From NCBI RefSeq assembly GCF_023078275.1, contig NC_062980.1, forward strand, positions 13,968,783 to 14,032,782: a stretch of DNA of 64,000 nt, in the 5' to 3' direction. Position 1 is the stretch's first letter, and each line of letters begins with the position of its first letter. The position numbers were made by a program, and so were the translations under genes. Shown here piece after piece: positions 35,401-44,780 of this stretch. This stretch comes from Leguminivora glycinivorella (lineage: Eukaryota; Arthropoda; Insecta; Lepidoptera; Tortricidae). The notes under the pieces were generated by a model. The model searched no databases. It saw only the letters and a program-made list of their open reading frames with translations, and was not told the origin of the DNA.

Positions 35401-38400
35401 GTTTAAAATATGACTGTTGACACACAATTGTATGCTTTATCGAAATCAATGAAAACTTTTTTAATGTAGGATCTCATTGTCATGTGAACTGTCGGGTGGC
35501 GTCTTATACTTACTGGTATTTAGGCCTTCTGATGCTTCTGATCAGATAGCGTGTAAAAAATATATTTGATTTTTTATTTTAATTTGTACCTTGTCGTAAT
35601 AAGGGTGAATTTCTTTTGTTATAAATAGCAATTAAATTTGACATTTTTATTTATTTGGTTTATGGATTATGACGGATCTAATTAGATTAAAATCGTGTGT
35701 GCATACATTGGGCCAAGGTTAAAACATTCTACTCCTATACCATAGTTGTCTGTCTGTCTGTTTCTAAGTAAACGTGTTACCTTTAGCGTCGCCATCGGAG
35801 TAATCATCGTCCTCGCTGGAGGCCTCTTTCTTGACTCGTTTGGCGGCCGGTTCGTCCTCGGCGCCGCACCACGCTTTCACTTGATCGAGGGCGCGCACTT
35901 TAGAAGACCGCTGTAGGCGACTGTACAGATCATATGAAAATTGTTAACGCGATTGATAAGATCGATTTGAAACGTGAAAAGCAGTCCATATTTCCAAGAG
36001 TCTAAAGACCTGCAGTGAAATGCACTTCACACAAAATGGCCTTCGGATTTTAGAGCGATATTTTTAGAGTGATAATTTTACGATTTCGTCCAATTTTATT
36101 TCGAACGCCCTTTTGAATTCTCAATTTCTCATGGACTGTGTCAATATTTGATCGCACGGGCCTATATGAACATGTAAAAAGCATGTTTTCATCACATTTG
36201 CTGTTTAAAGGTATCATTGCGTCTACGTGTACTGAAGCATAATGTACTATTTTATTCCCAAGGGAATAATGGATTTAGTTTTAAAAATTAATACAATCCG
36301 TACAATACTTCAGGCAAAGGATGTTTCAATCTGCCAAGGATTTTTATTGCACAACCAAAATTTTACTATTAAGCTGTAAAATATATTATACGGTATGAAA
36401 AATGCATTTTATTTATGTTTTACAATTTTTTTAGTGTGTTTTGCATTTATTTCGTAAAATTCAACTCAGATAAATTGTTATAATTTACAATCTGACAATA
36501 TGCTCTCTACTCGCGCTTGACCGCGGGCGTACGCGAGGCACCCACCGTTGCCTAGCAACGGAAAGTACAACAGATCAAAATAAAGTACAGTTTTAGTTCA
36601 ATTATATGATTTATATGCTTTTTTAAACGTTGCATTTAATTTATATGCAGTATTTTCGTGTTTGTTTTCGTTCAAAAAGTGTTTGTTATCAAAAACAATG
36701 GATTTAATATGAATAATCTGATGTAGATCAAGATACACTACTGGTCGTGCCACCGGTTGAAGGTTTTGCCTTATGACTGTTTCCTCTGTATTTTTCTCTC
36801 AAATGTGATGAAAAACATTGTGTGTAACTCGGGGAGTATGAATATTGCTAACTCGAATCTTTAAATCGCTCCGGCAAGCCGTCGCGATTTAACTTACTCT
36901 CGTTAGAAATATTCAACTTCCTCCCCTTGTTGCACAATGTACTATTGTGTCAATGGCGGTGTATTAGTGTATTATTAATAATTAGTGATTGTATGTTGTA
37001 ATGTGATGTCATATTAAATAAAAACATTACTATGTCTATGTAAGTGGCTTAGTACATAAAAGTGGGTGCGTAACATAATGAATAGAAACTTTTGGCATAT
37101 TCTCAATTTACAAACGCTCAAAAAGTATACTTTTTTTATGTATAATGCACAAAAGGTATAATTTCAATTTGTATAAGATACAAATAATATAACATACAAT
37201 ATACATACTACCGTATACTATAATATACATATTAACTAATTACATTTACTATATCTTTAATAAATCCTGTCGAATAAACGAATCCTGTCATAAAAGTAGG
37301 TTTAGGTTAGGTTTGAACTGTGACCCCACAGAAACTAATCCTGTCACAATAGTAAGTTTAGGTTAGGTTTGAACTGTGACCCCACAGAAACGAATCCTGT
37401 CAAAAAAGTAGGTTTAGGTTAGGTTTGAACGGTGACCCCACAGAAACGAATCCTGTCATAAAAGTAGGTTTAGGTTAGGTTTGAACTGTGACCCCCACAG
37501 AAACGAATCCTGTCAAAAAAGCAGGTTTAGGTTAGGTTTGAACTGTGACCCCACAGAAACGAATCCTGTCAAAAAAGTAGGTTTAGGTTAGGTTTGAACT
37601 GTGACCCCCACAGAAACGAATCCTGTCAAAAAAGTAGGTTTAGGTTAGGTTTGAACTGTGACCCCACAAAAACGAATCCTGTCAAAAAAGTAGGTTTAGG
37701 TTAGGTTTGAACTGTGACCCCCACAGAAACTAATCCTGTCACAATAGTAGGTTTAGGTTAGGTTTGAATTGTGACCCCACAGAAACGAATCCTGTCAAGA
37801 GCGAGGAGCGAGAGAGAGAAAACAGCAGGCGCTTATATCACCTGTATGGTATTCGTTTTGTATATTCTATTACTTCAACGTTATACCACATTATACTTAT
37901 AGGAAACAATATTATATGTAACAAACATTATATAATTTGAATTTATGCTATCTAAAATTATATATAACAGCAATTATACTAATTGAACTTTATACCATAC
38001 AAAATTATACAAATTGAAATTATACCTTCTACCGAATATACCATACGTTTGTATACGTTCTATTACTTACCCCATAAAAGTTGTTTTACTTACCCAGTAG
38101 GCGTCAAAGCAGGACTTTCCGTTTTCTTCACCATTTGTTTCACTATTTGTGGAAGTGGTGTGCTGATTTGTTTCACCTGTAGCAAAACCAACAACTATTC
38201 AACGGTTTTCTGTTTTTTTAGATCTCGATATCACACGAGCGATTTCATACAAAATGTTGTAATCAAAAACCTTAGCACCACATGTTCTTTATAACGGGAG
38301 GTAAACTGAATTTTTGTCCCGCCATTAACGACAAATCACATGCATTTTTTTGAAGCTTTATTTCTGGCTTTGCAACAGATGCTGTACTCTGATATCAGAT

Positions 38401-41400
38401 ATGGTCAAAGATTTTGACCATATCTCTGAGATTCAAGCTGTTCGAAAAATCGATTCACAATATTTCGTCTACCATACCCTACGACGGTAGGTGACATCGG
38501 TCTTACTTTTCACTGTGCCGTCCAATGTACATAGATTTAAATTATGTTTTAAAATTTCAGTCATTTCAGATGTTCTGATTCTGACCTGCACAGGATGCTG
38601 TTGCTGCTGCTGCGCGCGCAGGGCCTTAAGCTCCTTCTGCCGCGCTAGCTGCTTCTCGAATGCTTCTAGAAGATGCTTGCAGGTCTCCATGTTCTCTATT
38701 GGCTCCCATGTGTTCTGTTCACTGCAAAATGATGATATGATAGTGTGGTTATTTTACACGAGTCATTGCCGTTTATTTAACTCCACATTGCATAAATGTT
38801 AAAGTTCTAAGAAGCTTATGGTTGATGATGATGTCTAGGGTTATGGGCATTTTCAGAATTTGGGACCATCCAAGAAGCGAAAGTCATTAACAAAAATTTA
38901 CTTACTGTCAGTTTTGTGATAATTAAGCATGAAATTTCAATAAAAATATTGTTTTTGTGTTAATTACATAAACTTTAAGCGATAATCTACATTCAAAATG
39001 GGAAAAAAGTAAATTTTTAGACAGATTTTATGCTTAATTATCGTCACAAAACTGACAGCGAGTTCATTTCTGTTAACAACTTTTGCTAATTGGGGGGACC
39101 CAGATTCTGAAAATGCCCTTATACTTATATTGCTTGGCAAGTATCATCGACTAACTCACCCAGCTTGGCAAGGTCGCCCTATATTATATATAAAATAATA
39201 AGCAGAATATAGCTTCTTGGCACCAAACTGGCAGGGTCGCCCTGTAACTACTACACGCAATTTATAAAGTATCAAACTGGGAATATTCCCCCCTGGTATT
39301 CGTAATGCTTCATTCTGGGATTAAAGTTCTTAAGGAGAACTTTTCGGCAATATACTTGCTGGCACAAGTAGGGTCGTCATGTTGAGGGTAGATACAATTA
39401 TCAAATCAAATAACTGTAGACAATATCTTACTCTGGAAATCCCGCCCACTTGAGCAGGTACTCGTACACGCGCTCTCGGGCATCGCGGACAGATTCCTTG
39501 TCCACCTGGGGTTGAACCACTTGACCAGGATCTTCACGGCATGCTCACTCACATTGGCAAAGTCACCCTATAAACTACTATTAAAACAGTCTAGATGTAG
39601 ATAATATCTTACTGCGGATATCCCTCCCACTTGAGTAGGTACTCATACTGTTTCCGCCTGGGGTTGAACAATGAACGTCTAGACCAACAACTTCATGGCA
39701 AGCTGTGTTACATTGGCAAGGTCGCCCTGTAACCTACTTCTAAAACAGCATAAAATATAACTTACTGCGGATATCCCTCCCACTTGAGCAGGTACTCATA
39801 CTGTTTCCGCCTGGGGTTGAACTTTAGACCAACATCTTCATCGCAAGCTGTCTTACATTGGCAGGGTCGCCCTGTAACCTACTTCTAAAACAGTGTAAAA
39901 TATAACTTACTGCGGATATCCCTCCCACTTGAGCAGGTACTCGTACTGTTTCCTCCTAGGGTTGAACCTCTTGGCCAGGATCTTCTCCACCACATATTCG
40001 CCGGCGTCAGCAGGGTCGCCTTCGCGTTCAGTTCGGCGCGCGATACGCTCTTCAGGAGGCACGCGCTCTTGGGCGTTGCGTACGGACTCCTTGTCCGCTA
40101 GTTCCTGCGAATGAATAAATTCATACTTACTTACATACATATATAATATTTGACATTACTATTTACTTACATACATAGATAATAAGCCATTTCTCATAGG
40201 ACATACTTAATAGATACTGACGATTCTTTTATATTATGTGAATACTTGTAATAAATTTGTATTTAAATAGGCGTAAAATGTCTATATATTAAATTATACA
40301 TAGGATTTTTATAAAAAATATTATATTTAATAACACAGAGAACATCTAAGACTCGGAACCACAATCGAGCATACAACACAGATCAATACCTTCTTAGCAA
40401 ACTCAATACCTCTGAATTATAATACTAATTTCTAACCTATTACTATTACCAAATAAAAAAATACAAATAAAATGAAGGCATTCCATAATAACACTTCATT
40501 TTTGGCAGCTAACATAAAAAATACATTTGATATCTGAGACAGACCACATAAGTGTGTCTAGAACTCTAGATGACATTATATCTATAGATAAACGATTAAC
40601 TAGTCCATTAATAATGCAGAAGGCAAACAGAAAGCAAAGCCAGGCACGTAATTTACTTGAAGCAGCATATGTCATGATAATTGGTACAAATCACATGCTT
40701 TCTATATATGCGATCTTGAATGTTAACGCCATTTTTAACGTAACATTCAGACCGCTTTCTGAATAAATAGATACATACAAGGAAACTTTAAAATGTACCT
40801 TGGCTTTTAGCGCACTAAGTGGCGTTTTGTTGAAAACAGTCTTCTGTGCGGGACTAGCTCTAACAATACCATCGCTTTCTTCACCTGAGGGCTGAGTCTC
40901 GGAATCCTCCTACGAGCAATAAGTGGTTGGAATATAGGATAGCCCTCAATACAGTGACACAGAATATATGCTAAGTACTATTTCTAGCCCCATGTGTTAA
41001 GAAACATAATGAATTAAAATTTACTCACTGCCTGCATCCCAAAGTTTAAGCAAATATTGTAGTCTTTGGTAAGTGACAAAATTAGTCACAAAGAAATTCT
41101 CAAAGATTTTTATAAACGGCATTAGTGTCGCAAGCACCATAAGGTCATAAAGTCATAAAATAAAGTATCCTATTGGTAGTATTGACGAGTACAACCATAC
41201 TAGAGTCATCTGTAAAAATCTTTTCGACAAGTTAACCCCAAAATTTACAAATTGTGTCACTTAACTTCAAACTCTGGTAAATCCATTCTGCTATAAGGTT
41301 GATTTTTTTCAGGTTCTATATATTTTCATACATAATATCTTATATTATGGTAAATGATGGAACTCTAATTTCAAAGATTGATTGCTGTAGTATATTGGGT

Positions 41401-43174
41401 AACTGTACCTTGAGAACCTTTCTTGGTCGTCCGCGTTTTCTGACCTCTGTTACTTGTGTGACGGCTTGTACAGGCACCAGCTGGTCATCAGTCTTCAATT
41501 CCATCTGGGAAAAGTGTCATTTAGAAATCCACATTATTTACATGTGTTCAGAATATTGGTAGAGAATTTCAATAAGTCCAAGTTTAAAACTGAGGTGTTT
41601 TTCATCTCCATATTATTGGAAAAAAAACTTGTGTAATTCCATTTTCAAACCACTTTCTTGTGCTTGTGGTACAAATTTGCAATCTTTAACTTATTCAGGT
41701 ATTGACTAAATGTAGACATATTCATGTACAAGTAAGGCCTAAAGTAAATATGACAATACTTACAACTTTAGCATGAGCGAATTTGGATAAAGCTTGCACA
41801 TTGGATCCCGCTGTGATCCAGGCAGTCCTTTTAGTCTCAGGCATGCGGCACCACTGCTGGTACAGCTTCCAACTGTTGTCCGAGCTGATGTTGGTCCCGT
41901 CCCGTGCTGACGAACACTTCCATAGGAGGAATGCCCACACTTGGGCTTTGCTCTCATTCTGAAAAATTAAAATTATAATAATTACGTGTCACCTATCTCA
42001 GAATTACTACTAAAGTATTTGAATAAATTAGTTATAGGAATGATTATATCATTTCTACAAACCAAACACTGCCTGGGAAAGCCTTCTTTTAGTGATCATT
42101 TGTTTAATTCACATGATATTAATATAAATTGATTGCAATGTGGCTAATGTATATAGAAGTGTAAAAGATAATATTTCTATTGTATGGGATATCATGTACA
42201 TATCACATGTCTCTATAAATAGTATAAATGTATCTTACTACCAGTGTTAATTAAAAGCCTTGTTAGCCAAACCATGTATTTATTTATACAAGAAATGGAA
42301 CTAGTTTTAGTAAATAAAAACCATTATCAAAATAAGAATCAGCTATTATTTCAATTAAAGTTGACAATATAAATAAATATGGTTATGATATGCATATTGC
42401 ATATTTATTTATTTATTTAATAAGTTTACACGGCATTACAGCATAAACACCAATACACCGAATAAACTAATATAGACAAAAAATACAATTTACAAAAAAG
42501 TATTATAACGACACACAATTACTTAAAAATATCATACACCGACCGCGGAAGGCCTATCATCCATCATCTCGCAATACCTCAGACACTCAAGATACACTGT
42601 CTTCCATCTCCATGCAAACAAATTGCAATCAGGTGCTGACGTCAGTAGCGCATTGAGAAGTGTCAAAGCTCGAGGAATTCTATCTAGGAAGGGTATTGAA
42701 ACCAACAGGTCTTTTTCAACCTGATACTTACACTATCTCTCACTGGGGATTTTGATACACAACTATTGGCCGATTTGTGGTCATTAAATTCTTCAATGAA
42801 ATGGAATGCAGAGTGGCACTGGCCACAAACAAGTACATCTAAGGTTGCCATCTGCTCATGGGCCTCTGTAAAAAAAGTATTTTAGTTAATAAGATTCCAC
42901 AAAAACTAACACTATTAGAGTTGTTAGCAAACAGCTAACTGTACATACTTATGATGAGATAGACTTTATCTACTCGGTTTAGATGTGATCAGAAAACTGT
43001 GACACCAATTTTATTGACAATAAATTAGAATTACTGATAAGTGACTACCTAAATTGTACTAATTTACAATTAAGGCTTACCTTTCAATGCACTAGGGTTT
43101 TTCGCTAATTCATCAGGGTTTCCCGCTGGTACGTCCTCAGACGCGTGAGTCTCTCCATCCTCTATGGAAGTCAT
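26383..43174 (-). CDS. Chro: Chromator/Chriz-like chromodomain protein, 21 coding exons
   Basis: In flies Chromator is an interband chromatin and spindle-matrix protein working with Z4/Putzig. Exons: 43174-43081, 42865-42732, 41958-41764, 41504-41409, 40909-40799, 40104-39911, 38721-38586, 38176-38094, 35920-35781, 35181-35032, 34116-33998, 33921-33886, 33640-33482, 32837-32709, 31294-31073, 29396-29307, 29088-28951, 28368-28240, 27768-27670, 27115-26959, 26492-26383. All have GT/AG borders and join in frame: 2,721 nt, 906 residues, close to the fly protein. Order: C2HC finger (residues 45-67), a tryptophan-rich block (exon 3), AT-hook RKRGRPRK, chromodomain (about 246-300), RG-rich and proline-rich parts, and an acidic Gln/Glu-rich C-terminus. 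The donor of exon 17 (GTCGGT) is weak. The name rests on layout and length; the chromodomain itself is certain. Confidence 0.8.
27670..28368 (-). CDS. Duplicated acidic exons 18 and 19 of the Chromator-like gene, with relics between
   Basis: Exon 18 (28240-28368) and exon 19 (27670-27768) encode related modules: both contain ETLL- or QTLL-type starts, GAEGMEGA or AAEGMEGA, and end GVMYVTREDGQ or GVMYITREDGQ, both before a GTCAGT donor. Between them, at about 28115-28210 and 27815-27845, are degenerate copies (for example GNEARSLVAENMQGRL before RESGQ and another GTCAGT). Both exons are phase 0 on both sides, so gain or skipping keeps the frame. Inclusion of each exon needs transcript evidence. 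Confidence 0.65.
28712..28858. mobile_element. MITE-like inverted repeat
   Basis: The left side, GAATGGCAGAAACG with AACGAAACGAAACGCTCG, is roughly mirrored by GCGTTTCGTTTTCGTTTCGC and AGAAATGCCAT on the right. It sits in the intron just left of exon 17. I recognise the type as common in Lepidoptera but cannot name the family. Confidence 0.55.
29585..29720. repeat. Dispersed repeat (GGGGACACCTTA type), copy 2
   Basis: AATAAATATGGGGGACACC and CAACTTAGCCCCAAACTAAGC here are shared with about 17110-17180 and 59230-59280. This copy is the longest, running on to TACTTATTGTCCCAG. Intronic in the Chromator-like gene. Confidence 0.7.
30175..30345 (-). repeat. tRNA-derived SINE, antisense
   Basis: Read on the minus strand it has a tRNA-like head (an A-box near GTCGACAGTGACC and a B-box-like GGTTCTAATTCC), then TTTGTGTGATAAGCATAGAT and TCCTAAGTCATGGATGTC. 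This is the same body as the sense copy at 30825-31040. Confidence 0.7.
30595..30785. repeat. Lepidopteran dispersed repeat ending GCGTCGGGGGTTAA
   Basis: Contains CCGATTTTCATGAAACATGG, then AAATCGGTTCATCCGTTCGG, GCCACAGACAGACACAC and the end motif GTCGTTTTTGCGTCGGGG. I know this as a very common 3'-end type of repeat in moth genomes. It carries no coding capacity. Confidence 0.65.
30825..31040 (+). repeat. tRNA-derived SINE, sense
   Basis: Head with TCTGGCGCAGTCGGTAGTGA (A-box like) and GGTTCGAATCCCGG (B box), then a body TTGTGTGATGAGCAGATATT and TCCTGAGTCATGGATG, ending in a TGTGTAAGAAAAG tail. The head is well preserved, but it lacks an acceptor-stem match, so it is a SINE and not a tRNA gene. 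Confidence 0.75.
31073..31294 (-). CDS. Proline-rich exon 15 of the Chromator-like gene
   Basis: A 74-residue phase-0 exon, very GC-rich compared with the flanking introns. It encodes SDGSSDTSDGITDPFPLEPG, a serine/acid-rich patch, then a proline/threonine-rich linker ending AMPQQMLMK. The plus-strand and other-frame open readings over it are shadows of its composition. Likely disordered. Confidence 0.75.
31612..32415. mobile_element. MITE interrupted by another repeat
   Basis: TCGCCGTCAATAGAA near 31612 and AACAATGTAAACAAACC are mirrored by GGTTTGTTTACATTGTTC and TTCTATTGACGGCGA near 32380-32412. A second, shorter copy with the same ends lies at about 27868-28075. Here the interior is split by the 31651-32200 repeat. 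It also holds a perfect 16-bp-stem hairpin at 32259-32294 (GTGAGATGAATTGATT and its inverse around GTAT). Confidence 0.7.
31651..32200 (+). repeat. About 550-bp dispersed repeat, copy 1
   Basis: Begins TTAGGGTTCCGTAGTCAAC, has the (GTCC)n run CTGTCCGTCCGTCCGTCCGC, CTTTACATGTAGG-type complements in the middle, and ends GACACGCTCTTGGCCGG plus T-run. A second full copy lies inverted at 62654-63195. It has no open frame; it is a common non-coding lepidopteran repeat. Confidence 0.85.
32709..32837 (-). CDS. RG-rich exon 14 of the Chromator-like gene
   Basis: A 43-residue phase-0 exon with RRGAGRGRGRGG followed by IVRLRDKSGVLPFDFDQ. Arginine-glycine repeats of this kind usually bind RNA or nucleic acid and are often methylated; that role here is inference. 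Splice borders are clean (CAG/GT and AG/GG). Confidence 0.75.
32930..33280 (-). pseudogene. RTE-type endonuclease-RT C-terminal fragment
   Basis: The minus frame reads QRVLGFFGHLSRTAPDSLEK, then RRSGSMGTRWADRLTS, and AQDRVAWRQLVKSL. This is the tail of the RTE-like ORF that is common in insect genomes (the GFFGHxxR and TRWxD blocks). It lies inside the intron between exons 13 and 14, in the same orientation as the gene. 5'-truncated, inactive. Confidence 0.75.
35921..37054. other. Large intron with decayed inverted repeat
   Basis: Intron between Chromator exons 8 and 9. GCATGTTTTCATCACATTTG near 36180 is inverted near 36796 (CAAATGTGATGAAAAACATT), and AATGTACTATT recurs at both sides (about 36240 and 36940). 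This suggests an old foldback element of about 0.8 kb. No exon-like open frame. Confidence 0.4.
37064..38072. mobile_element. Foldback element 1 with TTAGG-type minisatellite core
   Basis: Flanked by the 9-bp duplication CATAAAAGT at 37055-37063 and 38073-38081. The ends read GGGTGCGTAACATAATG on the left and, inverted, GGGTAAGTAATAGAACG on the right, with the similarity continuing through GGCATATTC or GGTATATTC. The arms are made of degenerate GTATAAT-like words, in one direction on the left and the opposite on the right. The core (37300-37795) is a nine-unit minisatellite. It lies in a Chromator intron, its right end only 21 bases from the exon 8 border. Confidence 0.85.
37300..37795. repeat. 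Minisatellite, about 57-bp units x 9
   Basis: Units of the form GTTTAGGTTAGGTTTGAACT, GTGACCCCACAGAAACG, AATCCTGTCAAAAAAGTAG, with a CCC/CCCC length variant. Clearly related to the array at 55780-56450 (GGTTAGGTTAGAACTGCGACC). The TTAGG core equals the insect telomere repeat unit. Confidence 0.92.
38586..38721 (-). CDS. Exon 7: end of the chromodomain and coiled region
   Basis: Completes the chromodomain with HEQNTWEPIENMETCKHLLE (the WEP block and C-terminal helix). It continues into KQLARQKELKALRAQ and a glutamine run. It takes two carried bases from exon 6, and the join gives GYPHEQNTWEP, the usual chromodomain spacing. Confidence 0.85.
38845..39118. mobile_element. 274-bp MITE, TTA(T) flanks
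   Basis: GGGCATTTTCAGAATTTGGG at the left end and its inverse (CCCAGATTCTGAAAATGCCC) at the right. TTAT flanks both ends, fitting a PIF/Harbinger-type TTA duplication. GTCAGTTTTGTGATAATTAAGC inside is also inverted near 39040, cited here only by position. Intronic, between exons 6 and 7 of the Chromator-like gene. Confidence 0.78.
39130..39845 (-). pseudogene. Decayed tandem copies of the chromodomain exon
   Basis: The donor-side end of exon 6 (ending GGGATATCCGCA before GTAAGT) recurs at about 39611-39665 and 39770-39825, each with an intact donor but with the exon body lost. A more distant copy at about 39430-39560 fuses DKESVRDARERV directly to YEYLLKWAGFPE before GTAAGA, dropping the middle. 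Further bits with GGCAGGGTCGCC extend left to about 39130. The spacing of the closest copies is about 135-160 bp. They are probably non-functional, though the 39430 copy has splice-like borders on both sides. Confidence 0.7.
39911..40104 (-). CDS. Exon 6: chromodomain N-terminal part
   Basis: Encodes a charged lead-in (ELADKESVRNAQERVPPEER) and then EYVVEKILAKRF and YEYLLKWEGYP. The three aromatic cage positions known from HP1-type chromodomains are present: Tyr of EYVVEK, Trp and Tyr of KWEGY. A methyl-lysine pocket is therefore possible. The exon ends two bases into a codon completed by exon 7. Confidence 0.88.
41409..41504 (-). CDS. Exon 4: AT-hook
   Basis: A 32-residue phase-0 exon, MELKTDDQLVPVQAVTQVTE then VRKRGRPRKVLK. 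The RGRP core with flanking lysines and arginines is a canonical AT-hook, which binds the minor groove of AT-rich DNA. It lies between the N-terminal tryptophan block and the chromodomain. Confidence 0.82.
41764..42865 (-). CDS. Exons 2-3: C2HC finger and tryptophan-rich block
   Basis: Exon 2 (42732-42865) encodes CGQCHSAF...DHKSANSC, a Cys-x2-Cys-x12-His-x5-Cys finger. Exon 3 (41764-41958) encodes AQVWAFLLWKCSS, SWKLYQQWCRMPE and TAWITAGSNVQAL, a conserved-looking domain rich in Trp and Cys. Frame and phase join without adjustment. This N-terminal pair is the main reason, with length and chromodomain position, for the Chromator name. Confidence 0.75.
42390..42715 (-). pseudogene. Likely 3' remnant of a non-LTR element
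   Basis: Starts with a TTTATTTATTTATT run (an A-rich tail on the minus strand) followed by GC-richer DNA unlike the surrounding intron (CCGACCGCGGAAGGCC, GTGCTGACGTCAGTAGCGC). I do not find a clear protein match, so this is inferred from tail and composition. It ends close to the donor of exon 2. Confidence 0.4.
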
Positions 43175-44780
43175 CTTGCTTAGAGGAACTGGGGATAAGT
43201 ATAATCACTTTAAAACACAGTAATGCTCCGAAAGAAAAGTTATTGAAAAATGTTATGATTTATAAGTATAACCTTCTAAAATCTAGGCCGGCGGGTTCCC
43301 GCCAACTCTTGTACGGCTTAAAATAAGATGTCAACAAACACAAGTGTTTTGTAAAACTCAAAGAAATAAAAATCTGATTTTAGACTACGCTTACAATATG
43401 TTTAATAACAAATATATGTCACTAATTTCTTAAAATTAAGAAATAAATGCACTAATATGTAAAGGCCACACGACACGATAGTATAATGACGCTCATTGGC
43501 GCTGCGCTGATTGCGTTAAGATAAAATTAGAATGTCCACGATGCTTAAGAAGACTATTTATTTTAATTTAATTCATATTCACCGATATATTATCAACACT
43601 TACCAAAACAATGTCAAATTAATTATTTTTTCTAAAATGAAACCTTTCACACTACACACGCAAAACGGAACAAATTACGGCAAGAATCAAATATTTTATG
43701 ATGAAAAAAAACAGCGTCGGCCGACGCTTCAGAGCGCCCTCTTGCGGTGGCCGACAGTATATGTTTTCTTTGTTTAAAAAAACAATTTGGGCCAATAGCA
43801 TTCGAGGCTAGCCATTTGATTGACCAATCACAATTTAAAAATAAAGAACACGTGTTGTAACAAACTTACCGTCACTTTGTCGGCGTAGATTTTTGCCGAC
43901 ATTTCATTTTGCCGTCACTTTATACCGAAGTCATCAGCCCAGTTGCGTTGGATAACATTTTCACAATTAAAGTTTAATTTAATCATGCTCATAATCATTC
44001 ATATTCAGGTTCATCATTGAAATAGTTTTCCTTTAGGGAGATTCATATATGTTTTTACTATAAGTATTAACTTTGAGGGATGATTTAATGAAATTAACAT
44101 TAGTTTATATGATTTTAAATTAACATATAGGTATTTGCCGAAACTTACTTACTTACTAATGTGAAAATTAAACCACATAACATAATACGGCGATTTCTCA
44201 TCTCATTGTGAAAAGGCTTTGATACAAAAAAGGTGTATATCGTGATGAATCGTTCTTTTTTAGGTTTTATTTTACAATTAAATAGTTATGAAAGAGATCT
44301 GTCCTATAAGGATGAGTATTGCACAAAAGGAAAAATATACGAATAAAAAATACCATTTCTTTCTTTCTTTCGAAATGAAATCTAAAATAATATTATTTCT
44401 CAATAAAATACATCACTACCTGTACTTCGCCCATCCCTACAGATGGTAGTCATTTTGTTCGTTCTCTATGTTTTTTCTGCATCATGTTTTGTAAGTTCAT
44501 GGCGATTGGTCAAATTGTCAGGTTGTAGTGAAATTTAACCAATAAACGAATCTTAGTTTGGTTGTTATTGGTGGATGCCATATTCTACGTATGAGAACAA
44601 ATAAAAAAATAATTAATTGTCTGCTTGACGCATCGTGGGACGCTTTTATTCGCGCCGTGTAATTTTTATTTAAGTTAAAATTATAAAGTGAGTACATCGG
44701 CATTGTTTTAAACGTATTGATAATCGTGTTTTATTGTTCATAAGGTGTAAAATGTTAACGTTTTTTAGTATATATTCCAG
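43175..44780. promoter_or_regulatory. Divergent promoter region between Chromator and UBC9
   Basis: The two genes are transcribed apart from each other across 1.6 kb. A possible non-coding first exon of UBC9 ends at AAATTATAAA before GTGAGTAC (about 44688), to be joined to the acceptor TTCCAG just before the UBC9 ATG. On the other side, a TTATCCCCAG acceptor-like site (about 43188-43197, minus strand) lies 14 bases before the Chromator ATG. No TATA box stands out. Confidence 0.45.

Noticed and set aside
37300..37795. Interstitial telomere or CRISPR-like array
   Set aside because: Units are about 57 bases with contiguous similarity and no unique spacers, and TTAGG is only a small part of each unit; it is a minisatellite in a transposon.
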